A stretch of DNA of 64,000 bases from an uncultured Pelagibacteraceae bacterium (GTDB taxonomy: Bacteria > Pseudomonadota > Alphaproteobacteria > Pelagibacterales > Pelagibacteraceae), in NCBI GenBank assembly GCA_902594405.1, contig CACJMB010000002.1, forward strand, positions 124,001 through 188,000. The letters run 5' to 3'. Position 1 is the stretch's first letter; each line of letters opens with the position of its first letter. Below are positions 17,832 to 27,136 of this stretch, piece after piece. The notes beneath the pieces were generated by a model. It made no database searches. It was given only the letters and a program-made list of their open reading frames with translations, and was not told where the DNA came from. A program made the translations under genes and the position numbers.

Positions 17832-18620
17832 ATGTCTGAAAATATTTTAGAGATTAATAATTTAAGTAAATATTTTGGTGGATTAGCTGCTGTTTCAGAT
17901 TGTTCAATTAAAGTTAAAAGAGGAACAATCACAGGTATAATCGGACCTAATGGATCTGGCAAAACAACTTTATTTAATTTAATTGCAGGAAACTTAAAAT
18001 CTTCAGGAGGAAGCGTAACTTTTGACGATGAAAATATTACTGATGTTCCTTCCTATGAATTATTTTCTAAAGGATTATTAAGAACTTTTCAAATTGCTCA
18101 TGAGTTTTCAAATTTATCTGTTCTAGAAAACTTAATGATGGTTCCAGGAAATCAATCAGGCGAAAAGCTAATGACAGCATTATTTAAACCAGGTTTAGTT
18201 GCAGAGGAAGAAGCCGCAGTTAAAGAAAAAGCAAAAGAAGTTGTTGAATTTTTAAACCTTGGACATCTTTCTAATGAACTCGCAGGAAATCTTTCAGGCG
18301 GTCAAAAAAAATTATTAGAACTTGGAAGAACAATGATGGTGGATGCTAAATTAGTATTATTAGATGAGGTGGGGGCTGGTGTTAATAGAACTTTGCTTAA
18401 AGATCTTGGAACCGCAATAGAAAAACTTAATAAAGAAAAAGGTTATACTTTTTGTATGATCGAACATGATATGGATTTTATTGGAAGATTATGTGACCCA
18501 GTGATTGTAATGGCTGAAGGATCGGTTTTATTTGAAGGAACAGTTGAAGAAGCAAAAAAAGATGAAAAGGTTATTGAGAGTTATCTTGGAAGAGGATCAA
18601 AATTAAAGGATACAAACTAA
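17832..18620 (+). CDS. livG: Branched-chain-type ABC transporter ATP-binding protein LivG (system 2)
   Basis: 262-residue ATPase with Walker A GPNGSGKTTLFN, signature LSGGQKKLLELGRT and H-loop FCMIEHDMDF. The Walker B/D-loop region reads LLDEVGAGVN, where LLDEPxAG is usual, so Val replaces the conserved Pro after the catalytic Glu. It is the first gene of a four-gene LivGFHM cassette and abuts livF by one base. Confidence 0.91.
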   Translation: MSENILEINNLSKYFGGLAAVSDCSIKVKRGTITGIIGPNGSGKTTLFNLIAGNLKSSGGSVTFDDENITDVPSYELFSKGLLRTFQIAHEFSNLSVLENLMMVPGNQSGEKLMTALFKPGLVAEEEAAVKEKAKEVVEFLNLGHLSNELAGNLSGGQKKLLELGRTMMVDAKLVLLDEVGAGVNRTLLKDLGTAIEKLNKEKGYTFCMIEHDMDFIGRLCDPVIVMAEGSVLFEGTVEEAKKDEKVIESYLGRGSKLKDTN

Positions 18621-19327
18621 TGGCTTATTTTGAAGGAATAAAAATGACAGGTGGTTATGGAAATGGTCCAGACATTATTAGTTCGTGTTCTGTAAACGTT
18701 AATAAAGGAGAAATAGTTTCTATTTTAGGCCCTAATGGCGCTGGTAAATCAACTGCCATGAAAGCAATGTTGGGTTTATTAAATTTAAAATCTGGATCAG
18801 TTATGATTGATGGTAAAGATATTTCAAAATTATCACCACAAGACAGAGTTAAAGAAGGCATTTCTTTCGTACCTCAAACAAAAAATGTTTTTGCAGGAAT
18901 GACTGTTGAGGAAAATTTAGAAATGGGTGCATTTCTTATGAAGGATGAAATTCAGAACATTATTGAAGAAATCTATGAATTGTTTCCGATTTTAAGAGAG
19001 AAAAGAAATCAAATGGTTGGAGAACTTTCAGGAGGACAAAGACAACAAATTGCTCTTGGTCGAGCTTTGATGATTAAGCCTACTGTTTTAATGTTAGATG
19101 AGCCAACTGCAGGTGTATCACCAATTGTGATGGACGAATTATTTGATCATATTGTAAAAGTAAAAAGGACAAACGTTGCTATCTTAATGGTAGAACAAAA
19201 TGCAAAACAAGCCTTAAGCATTTCAGATAGAGGCTATGTGCTAGTGACTGGAGAAAATCGTTATTCAGGAACTGGAAAAGAATTATTAGACGATCCAAGA
19301 GTAAGAAGCTCTTTTTTGGGAGGATAA
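18620..19327 (+). CDS. livF: Branched-chain-type ABC transporter ATP-binding protein LivF (system 2)
   Basis: 235-residue ATPase of normal LivF length. Walker A is GPNGAGKSTAMK, the signature LSGGQRQQIALGRAL and Walker B LMLDEPTAGVSP, with the H-loop region ILMVEQNAKQAL typical of LivF (Gln-Asn rather than His). The ATG overlaps the livG stop and livH starts 1 bp after its stop. Confidence 0.92.
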   Translation: MAYFEGIKMTGGYGNGPDIISSCSVNVNKGEIVSILGPNGAGKSTAMKAMLGLLNLKSGSVMIDGKDISKLSPQDRVKEGISFVPQTKNVFAGMTVEENLEMGAFLMKDEIQNIIEEIYELFPILREKRNQMVGELSGGQRQQIALGRALMIKPTVLMLDEPTAGVSPIVMDELFDHIVKVKRTNVAILMVEQNAKQALSISDRGYVLVTGENRYSGTGKELLDDPRVRSSFLGG

Positions 19328-19328
19328 T

Positions 19329-20339
19329 ATGGATTTTGTAAATGCAATAATTCTTTTATTAAATTATATTTTCATTCCCGCATTAACTTATGGTTCTCAG
19401 TTAGCGCTGGGGGCAATATTTGTAACACTTATTTATGGAATTTTACGATTTGCGAATTTTGCAACTGGAGACATGATGTCTTTTGGAACCATGGCAACGA
19501 TTTTATTTACATGGTACTTTCAATCTTTAGGTGTTTCTTTAGGTGTTTTGCCTACTGCTTTATTAGCTATCCCATTTGGAATTATTTTGATGATTCTATA
19601 TATGCTTTTAATAGATAAATTTGTCTTCAAATATTATAGACATCAGAAAAGCCCTCCAGTTCAGTTTGCAATGGTAAGTATTGGTGTCATGTTTGTAACA
19701 CAAGCAGTGGTAAGAATTATTATTGGACCTAGTGACAGAAGATTTTTTGATGGAGAAAAATTTATTATTAAAGCTCGTGAATTTAAAGAGATGACAGGTT
19801 TAAATGAAGGTCTTGCATTAAAGTCAACTCAAGTAATAACTATTTTTGTAACTATAGTTTTAGTTTCTTTATTATTTTGGTTTTTAAATAGAACAAAAAC
19901 TGGAAAGAGTATGAAAGCTTATTCGGATAATGAAGATCTTGCATTACTATCAGGTATTGATCCAAAAAAAATAGTTTTAGTGACTTGGGTAATTGCAGGG
20001 ATTTTAGCTACTATAGGTGGTGTATTGTATGGTTTAGACAAAAGTTTCAAACCATTTACTTATTTTAACAATATGCTTCCTATCTTTGCTGCTGCAATAG
20101 TCGGTGGAATTGGAAATCCTTTTGGAGCTTTTTTAGGAGGATACGTTATAGCTTTTTCTGAAATTTTATTAACTTATGCTTATAAAAAATTCTTTATATA
20201 TATTTTACCTGAAAGTATGGAACCAAATAGTTTAGTTCAACTACTGTCTACAGATTACAAGTTTGCAGTCTCGTTCTCAATCCTGGTAATAGTTTTAATT
20301 TACAGGCCTTCAGGAATATTTAAGGGGAAAGTATTGTGA
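19329..20339 (+). CDS. livH: Branched-chain-type ABC transporter permease LivH (system 2)
   Basis: 336-residue membrane permease. The LivH signature YGILRFANFATGDMMSFG and the ATPase-contact loop GKSMKAYSDNEDLALLSGID are visible, as is the C-terminal LIYRPSGIFKGK. A longer loop between membrane segments (about residues 130-160, IIGPSDRRFFDGEKF) makes it larger than system 1 LivH. It overlaps livM by 4 bp. Confidence 0.9.
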   Translation: MDFVNAIILLLNYIFIPALTYGSQLALGAIFVTLIYGILRFANFATGDMMSFGTMATILFTWYFQSLGVSLGVLPTALLAIPFGIILMILYMLLIDKFVFKYYRHQKSPPVQFAMVSIGVMFVTQAVVRIIIGPSDRRFFDGEKFIIKAREFKEMTGLNEGLALKSTQVITIFVTIVLVSLLFWFLNRTKTGKSMKAYSDNEDLALLSGIDPKKIVLVTWVIAGILATIGGVLYGLDKSFKPFTYFNNMLPIFAAAIVGGIGNPFGAFLGGYVIAFSEILLTYAYKKFFIYILPESMEPNSLVQLLSTDYKFAVSFSILVIVLIYRPSGIFKGKVL

Positions 20340-21706
20340 GAAAAAATTTAAATGTAATAGCAGCTTATAGTATCATGATGATACTTATTCTTATGGTTGG
20401 GATATTTCAATCTTGGAATATAGCTTTATCAATATTTAATCTTTGTTTGATTTCTGCGGTAATGACGATGGGTGCAAATATTCAGTGGGGATACGCAGGT
20501 TTAATTAATTTTGGAATTATGGGTTATACAGCTTTAGGTGGTTTAGCTGCTGTATTGATATCAGTAGACCCTGTTCAAGAAGCTTGGAGAGCAGGAGGTT
20601 TTGATATTTTAATGTGTTTATGGCTAATCATTGTAATGGTTTTGGTTATTAGATTTATTTTGAAAAATTTTGAAAAATCAAAATTAAGAACCTATAGTAT
20701 TGCAGCTCTTATTATAACAGGGATTATAATTATTAGAGTAACCGCAGAGCCAGGTATTGAAAAAATTGAAGCTGTAAATCCTGCAACAACAGGTTTTCTT
20801 GGAGGATTTGGCTTACCAATAATTTTTTCATGGATAGTTGGAGCTCTTTTTGCAGGCGGCTTAGCATTTATAGTTGGAAAAGTTGCTCTTGGTCTTAGAG
20901 CTGATTATTTAGCTATTGCAACACTTCTTATTTCAGAAATCGTTATTGCAATTATTAAACACGAAGACTGGCTCACAAGAGGTGTGAAAAACGTTATTGG
21001 ATTAAAAAGACCTGCACCATATGAGGTAGATCTACAAACGACAGATTGGTTTATAAACTTAGTTGAAAAGTTTAATTCAGGAAAATTAAGTGTAATTGAT
21101 AATTTGGCTGATCGACAAGCTGCATTAAACCAACTTGTAATTGAAGGCTCATCAGTATTTGTAAAACTATGTTACTCAGGATTATTCTTAGTAGTAGTTA
21201 TTATTCTTTTAATTTTAACTCAAAAAGCTCTTTATTCTCCTTGGGGAAGAATGATGAGAGCAATAAGAGATAATGAAGAAGCTGCAAATGCAATGGGTAA
21301 AAATGTTGTTAAACAACACTTGTTAATTTTTATTTTAGGCTCAGCTATTGTTGGAATTGCTGGCGCAATGCTTGTTACACAAGACGGCCTATTTACTCCA
21401 GGAAGCTATAGACCTATGAGATATACTTTCTTAATTTGGGTAATGGTAATTGTAGGAGGAAGTGGAAACAACTTTGGTGCAATTTTAGGTGGTTTTGTTG
21501 TATGGTTTTTATGGATTGAAGCTGCACCAATATCAATGTTTTTAATTAATTTCTTTACAGCAGGTATTCCTGAAACAAATGCAATTAAAGCTCATTTAAT
21601 TGAAAGTGTTCCTTATTTTAGATTTTTACTGATGGGATTAGGATTGTTGTTTATAATGAGGTATCGACCTAAAGGTATACTTCCAGAAAAAATAGAAATA
21701 AAGTAA
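20336..21706 (+). CDS. livM: Branched-chain-type ABC transporter permease LivM (system 2)
   Basis: 456-residue permease, about 100 residues longer than system 1 LivM because of extra segments between membrane helices (roughly residues 115-150 and 225-275). LivM landmarks are the LGLRADYLAIATLLISEI segment, the MMRAIRDNEEAANAMGKN docking loop and the RYRPKGILPE C-terminal motif. It starts from GTG overlapping livH. The extra loops may contact this system's binding protein, which is inference. Confidence 0.89.
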   Translation: MRKNLNVIAAYSIMMILILMVGIFQSWNIALSIFNLCLISAVMTMGANIQWGYAGLINFGIMGYTALGGLAAVLISVDPVQEAWRAGGFDILMCLWLIIVMVLVIRFILKNFEKSKLRTYSIAALIITGIIIIRVTAEPGIEKIEAVNPATTGFLGGFGLPIIFSWIVGALFAGGLAFIVGKVALGLRADYLAIATLLISEIVIAIIKHEDWLTRGVKNVIGLKRPAPYEVDLQTTDWFINLVEKFNSGKLSVIDNLADRQAALNQLVIEGSSVFVKLCYSGLFLVVVIILLILTQKALYSPWGRMMRAIRDNEEAANAMGKNVVKQHLLIFILGSAIVGIAGAMLVTQDGLFTPGSYRPMRYTFLIWVMVIVGGSGNNFGAILGGFVVWFLWIEAAPISMFLINFFTAGIPETNAIKAHLIESVPYFRFLLMGLGLLFIMRYRPKGILPEKIEIK

Positions 21707-21711
21707 ACATA

Positions 21712-21783
21712 ATGAAATATATTATATTAGGTGCTGCTGCTGCTTGGGCTTTGTATATGGCTGACAAGTATTTATTCTTTTAA
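21712..21783 (+). CDS. Candidate 23-residue hydrophobic peptide coupled to the MFS gene
   Basis: Short ORF encoding MKYIILGAAAAWALYMADKY plus three residues. It is a single hydrophobic helix of about 15 residues with Trp and Tyr at its end. It begins 5 bp after the livM stop, and its TAA overlaps the ATG of the MFS gene by one base (TAATG), a classical translational-coupling arrangement. It has no clear Shine-Dalgarno sequence. Real translation is plausible but unproven; it may only act as a leader that delivers ribosomes to the MFS start. Confidence 0.5.
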   Translation: MKYIILGAAAAWALYMADKYLFF

Positions 21784-22952
21784 TGAATAAAAATCTTTGG
21801 TTACTTATTTTAAGTCAGATTTTTGCTTTTACAGCTGCACCAGTTACCGTTTTTTTAAGTGGTATAATTGGTTCGAAATTTAGTCCAATAAAATCTTTAG
21901 CAACTCTTCCAATGGCTTTATCAGTTGTTGGAATTGCGTTATTTGCTTTTTTTGCTGCAAAGCTAATGAGTTTGATTGGACGAAAATTAGGATTTATTTA
22001 TGCATCAATAGGTACATGTTTAGCATCTCTTTTAACTGCTTACTCAATAATAATAGAAAGCTTTGTCTTGTATAATTTAGGATGTTTTTTAATTGGCGGA
22101 GGAATAGCTTTCAGTCATCAATACCGTTTTGCAGCAGTCGAGGTTGTAGATAAGGATTATGCGCCAAAAGCAATTTCTATCATTTTATTAGCGGGAATAG
22201 GTTCGGCGTTTATTGGCCCTAATATTGCAAACATTTCGAAAGGATTTATTTCAGATCATATGTATGCAGGTTCTTATCTTGCTCTTGCAGCATTATCTAT
22301 TTCATCAACAATATTTTTATTTTTTTTTCAGGAAACTAAAAAGAAATCAAATAATCAATATAAAACTGGAAGAAGTTTTTTAGAACTTATGTCACAACCA
22401 AGATTTTTACAGGCACTTGTAGCTTCAGCTTTTGCCTATGCTGTAATGACTTTTTTAATGACAGCCACACCCATAAGTATGCACTTGATGGAGAAAATAA
22501 GTTTGTCCAAGACTGGATTTGTTATTCAGCTTCATATAGCAGCCATGTTTTTACCCTCACTAGTTACTGGAAATTTAATTAAAAGGTTTGGTCATAGTAA
22601 AATTATGTATATGGGAGTTTTATTATTTTTAGTCACAATTATTACCAGTTTATTTGAACAAAACTTTATTAATTATTTGATTGCTCTTATTTTTCTAGGT
22701 CTAGGATGGAATTTTTTGTTTATTTCAGGAACGAGCTTACTTGTTTTGTGTTACAGAGAAGAGGAAAAATTTAGAGCTCAAGGGTACAATGATTTTATCG
22801 TTTACACTATTCAAGCAGCAGCGAGTTTGTCTGCTGGGGTGTTTCTAAGCTTAACTAGCTGGAAAACTATGAATTTAATATGTTTGATTTTTCTAATTAT
22901 AATAGCTCTTTCTACTATAAGAGCTGATTTAAAAAAAAACCCCAGTAATTAA
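21783..22952 (+). CDS. Major facilitator superfamily transporter
   Basis: 389-residue protein with about twelve membrane segments in two halves. It has an MFS loop-2-3-type motif (KLMSLIGRKLGFIYAS) and the KRFGHSKIMYMG equivalent in the second half. It shows overall similarity to sugar/drug-type MFS exporters, but the substrate is unknown. Its last codons form one arm of the shared terminator with the convergent binding-protein gene. Confidence 0.87.
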   Translation: MNKNLWLLILSQIFAFTAAPVTVFLSGIIGSKFSPIKSLATLPMALSVVGIALFAFFAAKLMSLIGRKLGFIYASIGTCLASLLTAYSIIIESFVLYNLGCFLIGGGIAFSHQYRFAAVEVVDKDYAPKAISIILLAGIGSAFIGPNIANISKGFISDHMYAGSYLALAALSISSTIFLFFFQETKKKSNNQYKTGRSFLELMSQPRFLQALVASAFAYAVMTFLMTATPISMHLMEKISLSKTGFVIQLHIAAMFLPSLVTGNLIKRFGHSKIMYMGVLLFLVTIITSLFEQNFINYLIALIFLGLGWNFLFISGTSLLVLCYREEEKFRAQGYNDFIVYTIQAAASLSAGVFLSLTSWKTMNLICLIFLIIIALSTIRADLKKNPSN

Positions 22953-22968
22953 ATTACTGGGGTTTTTT
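22934..22968. terminator. Bidirectional intrinsic terminator between convergent genes
   Basis: A near-perfect 16-bp stem (22934-22949 with 22953-22968), with a GC-containing core CCCCAGTAA/TTACTGGGG flanked by A-runs on one side and T-runs on the other, so it can act on both strands. It ends the MFS operon on the plus strand and the LivK-type gene on the minus strand. The MFS stop codon lies inside it. Confidence 0.93.
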
Positions 22969-22984
22969 GAATTAAGATAAAAAA

Positions 22985-24175
22985 TTATCTTTGTTTTTTA
23001 GTTTTGAATTTTCCGCCTTTAACTTCTTGTTCTAAGAAAGAACCTTCAGCTTCACCAACTTCAGTAAAAGTTACTCCAGTAGCACCTTCGTAATTAATCT
23101 TTTTACCTTTTGCTAGTAAATCTAAACCTTTCTTAAGTTCACCTGGATAAATTTTAGTTCCAGGAGCGTTAGCAACATCCATTACATTTTTCGCAATTGA
23201 TGCTCTATCAGCAGAGTTACCCGCTTGCATTGCAAGAACAATTAAAGCAGCTGCATCGTAAGATTCACCTGTGTAAGGACCAGAAGCTTCTACACCTCCA
23301 GCTTTTGCAACTTCAGCAAATATACCTGCACCTTTACCAGTAGAGCCTGGTAATGATCCAAATGATTTGCTTAAATCTTTTCCGAATGCATCAACTAAAG
23401 ATTGACCGATCATACCATCTGATAAAATAAATCTATCAAATGCACCAGAGTCTAAAGAAGCTTGAATAATTCCTTTTCCTCCTTGGTCAAGGTAACCAAT
23501 AACTGCTACAGCATCACCACCAGCAGAAGCAAGAGTTGCTACTTCAGATGAGTAATCTGCTTTTCCATCTTCGTGAGCAGTTACAGTTGTAACTTTAATA
23601 CCATGGGCTTCAACTGCTGCTTTATAAACATCAGCTAAACCTTTACCATAGTCATTGTTAGTATAAGTGATTGCAACACTTTTTACTTTTCTATCTTTAG
23701 TTATATCAGCTAAAATTTGACCACCTCTAGCATCAGATGGAGCAGTTCTAAAGAAGTACCCATTGTCATCTAGAGTTGTTAATCCTGGAGAAGTAGCCGA
23801 AGGTGAGATCATTACTACACCATTTGGTACAGCAACATTAGTTGCAATAGCACCAGTTACACCTGAGCAGTCTGCTCCCATAATCGCAGCCACACCACCT
23901 GAAATTAAACCTTCAGCTGCAGCTGTTGCCGCTGCTGAGTCAACACAAGTTGAGTCTGCTCTTACTGGCTCAATTTTTTTTCCACCTAATAGCGAACCTG
24001 AATCAGAAGCTTCTTTAAATGCAAGCTCTGCAGATGCAGCCATAGCTGGAGTTAGAGATTCAATAGGACCAGTGAATCCTAAAATGATCCCCATTTTAAT
24101 CGAATGTCCGTCTGCCATTACATTTGAACCAAAACTTGATACAAACATAAATACAGCGATAAATAGTTTTCTCAT
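22985..24175 (-). CDS. Branched-chain-type ABC transporter substrate-binding protein (system 2)
   Basis: LivJ/K-family periplasmic binding protein, 396 residues from the chosen start, with a signal peptide (MRKLFIAVFMFVSSFGSNVM, cleavage near ADG). The mature start IKMGIILGFTGPIESL fits the fold. I chose the ATG at 24175 because AGAGGAAG lies just upstream; a longer frame to 24199 adds eight unsupported residues. The codon choice is GC-richer than its neighbours, suggesting high expression. Convergent to, and probably serving, the LivGFHM cassette at 17832-21706, which lacks its own binding-protein gene. Confidence 0.88.
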   Translation of the reverse strand: MRKLFIAVFMFVSSFGSNVMADGHSIKMGIILGFTGPIESLTPAMAASAELAFKEASDSGSLLGGKKIEPVRADSTCVDSAAATAAAEGLISGGVAAIMGADCSGVTGAIATNVAVPNGVVMISPSATSPGLTTLDDNGYFFRTAPSDARGGQILADITKDRKVKSVAITYTNNDYGKGLADVYKAAVEAHGIKVTTVTAHEDGKADYSSEVATLASAGGDAVAVIGYLDQGGKGIIQASLDSGAFDRFILSDGMIGQSLVDAFGKDLSKSFGSLPGSTGKGAGIFAEVAKAGGVEASGPYTGESYDAAALIVLAMQAGNSADRASIAKNVMDVANAPGTKIYPGELKKGLDLLAKGKKINYEGATGVTFTEVGEAEGSFLEQEVKGGKFKTKKQR

Positions 24176-24285
24176 TATCTTCCTCTTTATTGTTAACAAT
24201 TTATAAAAACCAATTTAAGTATGAATACAATCAATATTCAATGACAAAATTATCCTATTTTAGATAGCTTAATTGATGTTGTGGG

Positions 24286-25767
24286 TTATCTTATAGAGAA
24301 GGGGTCTAGAGAAGGTTCGTCTGATGTGTAGAACCAAGTTGTTTTTACTCTTGTGTAGTCTTTAATTGAGTCAATTCCTGCTTCTTTTCCATATCCACTA
24401 TCCTTGATACCTCCAAATGGAGCTGAAGGAGAAATTAATCTATAAGTATTTACAAATGTTATTCCTGCTCGGATAGCATTAGACACCCTCATTCCTCTTG
24501 CGAGATCACTAGTATAAACACCTGAAGATAGACCATATTGATTATCATTCATTAATTCTATTACTTCTTTTTCAGTATCAAATTTCATGACCGATAATAC
24601 AGGTCCAAAAAGTTCATTTTCAGCAGCTGGTAAATTATGATTTTCACACTCAATAATTGTTGGGGGAAAATAATACCCCTCATTTGAAAAAGGATGTCTT
24701 TTACCACCGCATTTAATTTTTCCACCTTGTTCAACAGTTAATTTAATATTTTTTTCTATTACTTCTAATTGTTTAAAGTTACTCAAGGGACCCATTTCAG
24801 TATCAGAGTCCATTGGAGCACCTATTTTAATTTTTTCTGCTCTAGATGCTAATTTATCTAAAAATTCATTGTAAATTCCTTTTTGTAAGTACAACCTTGA
24901 ACCTGCTATACAACTTTGACCACTTGCTCCAAATATTCCAGCAGTTATTCCATTAATTGCATTTTCTTGTTTGGCATCATCAAAAACAGCTACAGGACTT
25001 TTTCCACCTAACTCTAAACTTACTTCAGATAAATTTTCTGCAGAATTTCTAATTATATGTCTTGCAGTTTCAGGACCTCCTGTAAAAGCTACTTTCTCAA
25101 CCAAGTTGTGAGTAGTTAAAGCTTTACCGCATGGATCTCCAAAACCAGAAACTACATTTACTACACCTTTTGGTATTCCAGTTTCTTCAACTAACTTTGC
25201 AAACTCAAACATAGTTGCTGGCGCTAATTCAGAACATTTAATTACAATCGTATTACCCATAGCTAAAGCAGGAGCAACTTTTGTTGCAGTTAAAAACATT
25301 TGAGAATTCCAGGGAATGATAGCTGCAATAACACCTATTGGAATTCTTGTTGTGATTGCTTGGATATTTGGTTTATCTATTGGAAGAACTGTTCCTTCAA
25401 CTTTGTCAGCTAAACCTGCGTAGTAATCATAATATTCTGCAATATATTTTGCTTGTTGATAAGTTTCTCTATACAGTTTTCCTGTATCAATCGTTTCAAT
25501 CTTTCCTAATAATTCAGAATTTTCTCTGAGCTTATTTCCAATCGCTCTTAAATATTTTGCTCTATCTCTTGCAAGCATTTTTGGCCATTCACCTTCAAAA
25601 GCTTTTTGTGCAGCTTTTACAGCTCTATCAACATCATTTGCACTAGCTTCAGGTACTACAGCCCAAGGCTTATTATTTTCTGGATTTAAAGTTTCAAAAG
25701 TTTTTTTTGTATCAGAGTCTACCCACTGACCATCTATAAACATTTGATATTTTTTTAACTCAGGCAT
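24286..25767 (-). CDS. Aldehyde dehydrogenase (NAD(P)-dependent)
   Basis: 493-residue member of the aldehyde dehydrogenase superfamily. It has the PWNSQMFLTATKVAPALAMG cofactor region, the catalytic Glu in LELGGKSP and the catalytic Cys in GQSCIAGSR, plus the EELFGPVLSV-type ENELFGPV motif. It is the last gene of a four-gene minus-strand operon and overlaps the alpha/beta hydrolase by 8 bp. It probably oxidises an aldehyde released by the upstream hydrolase or monooxygenase. The exact substrate is unknown. Confidence 0.9.
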   Translation of the reverse strand: MPELKKYQMFIDGQWVDSDTKKTFETLNPENNKPWAVVPEASANDVDRAVKAAQKAFEGEWPKMLARDRAKYLRAIGNKLRENSELLGKIETIDTGKLYRETYQQAKYIAEYYDYYAGLADKVEGTVLPIDKPNIQAITTRIPIGVIAAIIPWNSQMFLTATKVAPALAMGNTIVIKCSELAPATMFEFAKLVEETGIPKGVVNVVSGFGDPCGKALTTHNLVEKVAFTGGPETARHIIRNSAENLSEVSLELGGKSPVAVFDDAKQENAINGITAGIFGASGQSCIAGSRLYLQKGIYNEFLDKLASRAEKIKIGAPMDSDTEMGPLSNFKQLEVIEKNIKLTVEQGGKIKCGGKRHPFSNEGYYFPPTIIECENHNLPAAENELFGPVLSVMKFDTEKEVIELMNDNQYGLSSGVYTSDLARGMRVSNAIRAGITFVNTYRLISPSAPFGGIKDSGYGKEAGIDSIKDYTRVKTTWFYTSDEPSLDPFSIR

Positions 25768-26545
25768 TATTTATATGTTTCATTATTACATTATTTACTT
25801 CGTCTGCATATTCAATAGTGCATAAATGTTTTCCATTTTTAATTTCAACATATGTTGAATTTTGTATATCTTTATTTAAATTTTTTGACATATCAGGCGT
25901 AGATCCTGGATCATCTGATCCTGTTATAATTAAGGTATTAGTTTTAATATTTTTTATGTTTTCAAGATTGTCCTCATAGTTTGCAAATACTTCATAAGCT
26001 TTAATAAAATTTTCTTGATCAATTCCCTTCTTATTTAGAATTTTCATAAACTCATCGTATAATTCAGGGTTTTGCTCAAGGTATTCATCTGAAAACCATC
26101 TCTTCATTGCCATTTGAGATATTGGCATATTTTTTTTTGCTAAATTTACTCTATCCATTACATTTTGTCTTTCTTCAGCTGTCCTTTGATATGTAGTGGA
26201 TATTAGAGTTAAAGAATTTAAATAATTTTCATATTTTGAGGCATATTCAATTGCAATTAAAGATCCAATAGAAAAGCCAATTAAATTAAACTTCTCTATC
26301 TTTAGGTAATTTACTATATTTGATAATTGATCAGTAAAATTTTCCATTGATAAATTTGGCTCTTTAAAAGGTGTTTTTCCATGTCCTAACAGATCGTAAG
26401 TAATAAATGAATTGTCCTTAAAAAATTCAATTTGTGGTTTCCACATTTGCTGATTTAAACCAACGCCATGAATAAAAATTATTGGTAAAGAATTCTTGTT
26501 ATTAAAATAATAATGATTTTGATTGTTATCAAAATTGTAAGACAT
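25760..26545 (-). CDS. Alpha/beta hydrolase
   Basis: 261-residue alpha/beta-fold hydrolase with oxyanion motif HGVGLNQQMW, nucleophile elbow GFSIGS, acid region ITGSDDPGSTP, and catalytic His in NGKHLCTIE. I chose the ATG at 26545; a TTG one codon upstream is also in frame. It sits 3 bp after the DUF1185 gene. In this context it may open an ester or lactone formed by the LLM monooxygenase, which is a pathway inference only. Confidence 0.87.
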   Translation of the reverse strand: MSYNFDNNQNHYYFNNKNSLPIIFIHGVGLNQQMWKPQIEFFKDNSFITYDLLGHGKTPFKEPNLSMENFTDQLSNIVNYLKIEKFNLIGFSIGSLIAIEYASKYENYLNSLTLISTTYQRTAEERQNVMDRVNLAKKNMPISQMAMKRWFSDEYLEQNPELYDEFMKILNKKGIDQENFIKAYEVFANYEDNLENIKNIKTNTLIITGSDDPGSTPDMSKNLNKDIQNSTYVEIKNGKHLCTIEYADEVNNVIMKHINNA

Positions 26546-26548
26546 CAA

Positions 26549-27133
26549 TTATTTATCGATGCCCATCTCTTTCATGTCTTGATATCTATCACCTGTTCTT
26601 GCATGAGCTCGTCCAGTTGGAGCGCCTCCAATAGCAACAACTATTTCATCTTCATTAGGGGCATCATGAATTGTAAATTCATGAGTAAGATAAAAAGGTC
26701 TTAATCCAGCATCAGTTTTGTGCATCATTGGAATTGAAATTTTTGCACCTGCAGGACCTCTAGTATTTGTAAAACTTAAATAGGAAGTTCCACCAACAGC
26801 ATCTCTAAATTTATTTCCAAATCTTAAAGTATGAATAAATGCAGAAGCGTGTTCTATCTCACCATTTAATCCAACCATAGCAGCTTTTCCATAAGCTAAA
26901 ATTTTTTCACCCGATCCAATTTCTTTTGTTAATTCTGGAACCAAAAGATCTCCTAATTGAGGTGCAAGATCTAATATTTCTGGTTTTAAATCTTCTACAA
27001 AACCTTTTCCGGCCCAAGGATTTTCTATAACAGCTGCAACCGAAACTAACAGAACAGGTTCTTTAGCTTTTTTTCCACCTTCAATAAAAGTTTTATCAAC
27101 AAATTTTGCAAATTTTCTAAGTTTTAAATCCAT
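26549..27133 (-). CDS. DUF1185 (AA_synth) family protein
   Basis: 194-residue protein matching the 'amino acid synthesis' family (DUF1185): VSVAAVIENPWAGKGFVEDL, LLVPELTKEIG, AYGKAAMVGLNGEIEHASA and GGAPTGRAHARTGDR are characteristic blocks. The biochemical function of the family is not established despite its name. It lies 3 bp downstream of the LLM monooxygenase gene and 3 bp upstream of the hydrolase gene, so it is part of the same operon. Confidence 0.85.
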   Translation of the reverse strand: MDLKLRKFAKFVDKTFIEGGKKAKEPVLLVSVAAVIENPWAGKGFVEDLKPEILDLAPQLGDLLVPELTKEIGSGEKILAYGKAAMVGLNGEIEHASAFIHTLRFGNKFRDAVGGTSYLSFTNTRGPAGAKISIPMMHKTDAGLRPFYLTHEFTIHDAPNEDEIVVAIGGAPTGRAHARTGDRYQDMKEMGIDK

Positions 27134-27136
27134 TTA

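Noticed and set aside
23763..24206. A 147-codon open frame on the plus strand opposite the system 2 binding-protein gene.
   Set aside because: It is antisense to a clear LivK-type gene with signal peptide and ribosome site. Its Ala/Ser/Pro-rich composition is what the reverse complement of that gene's codon bias produces.
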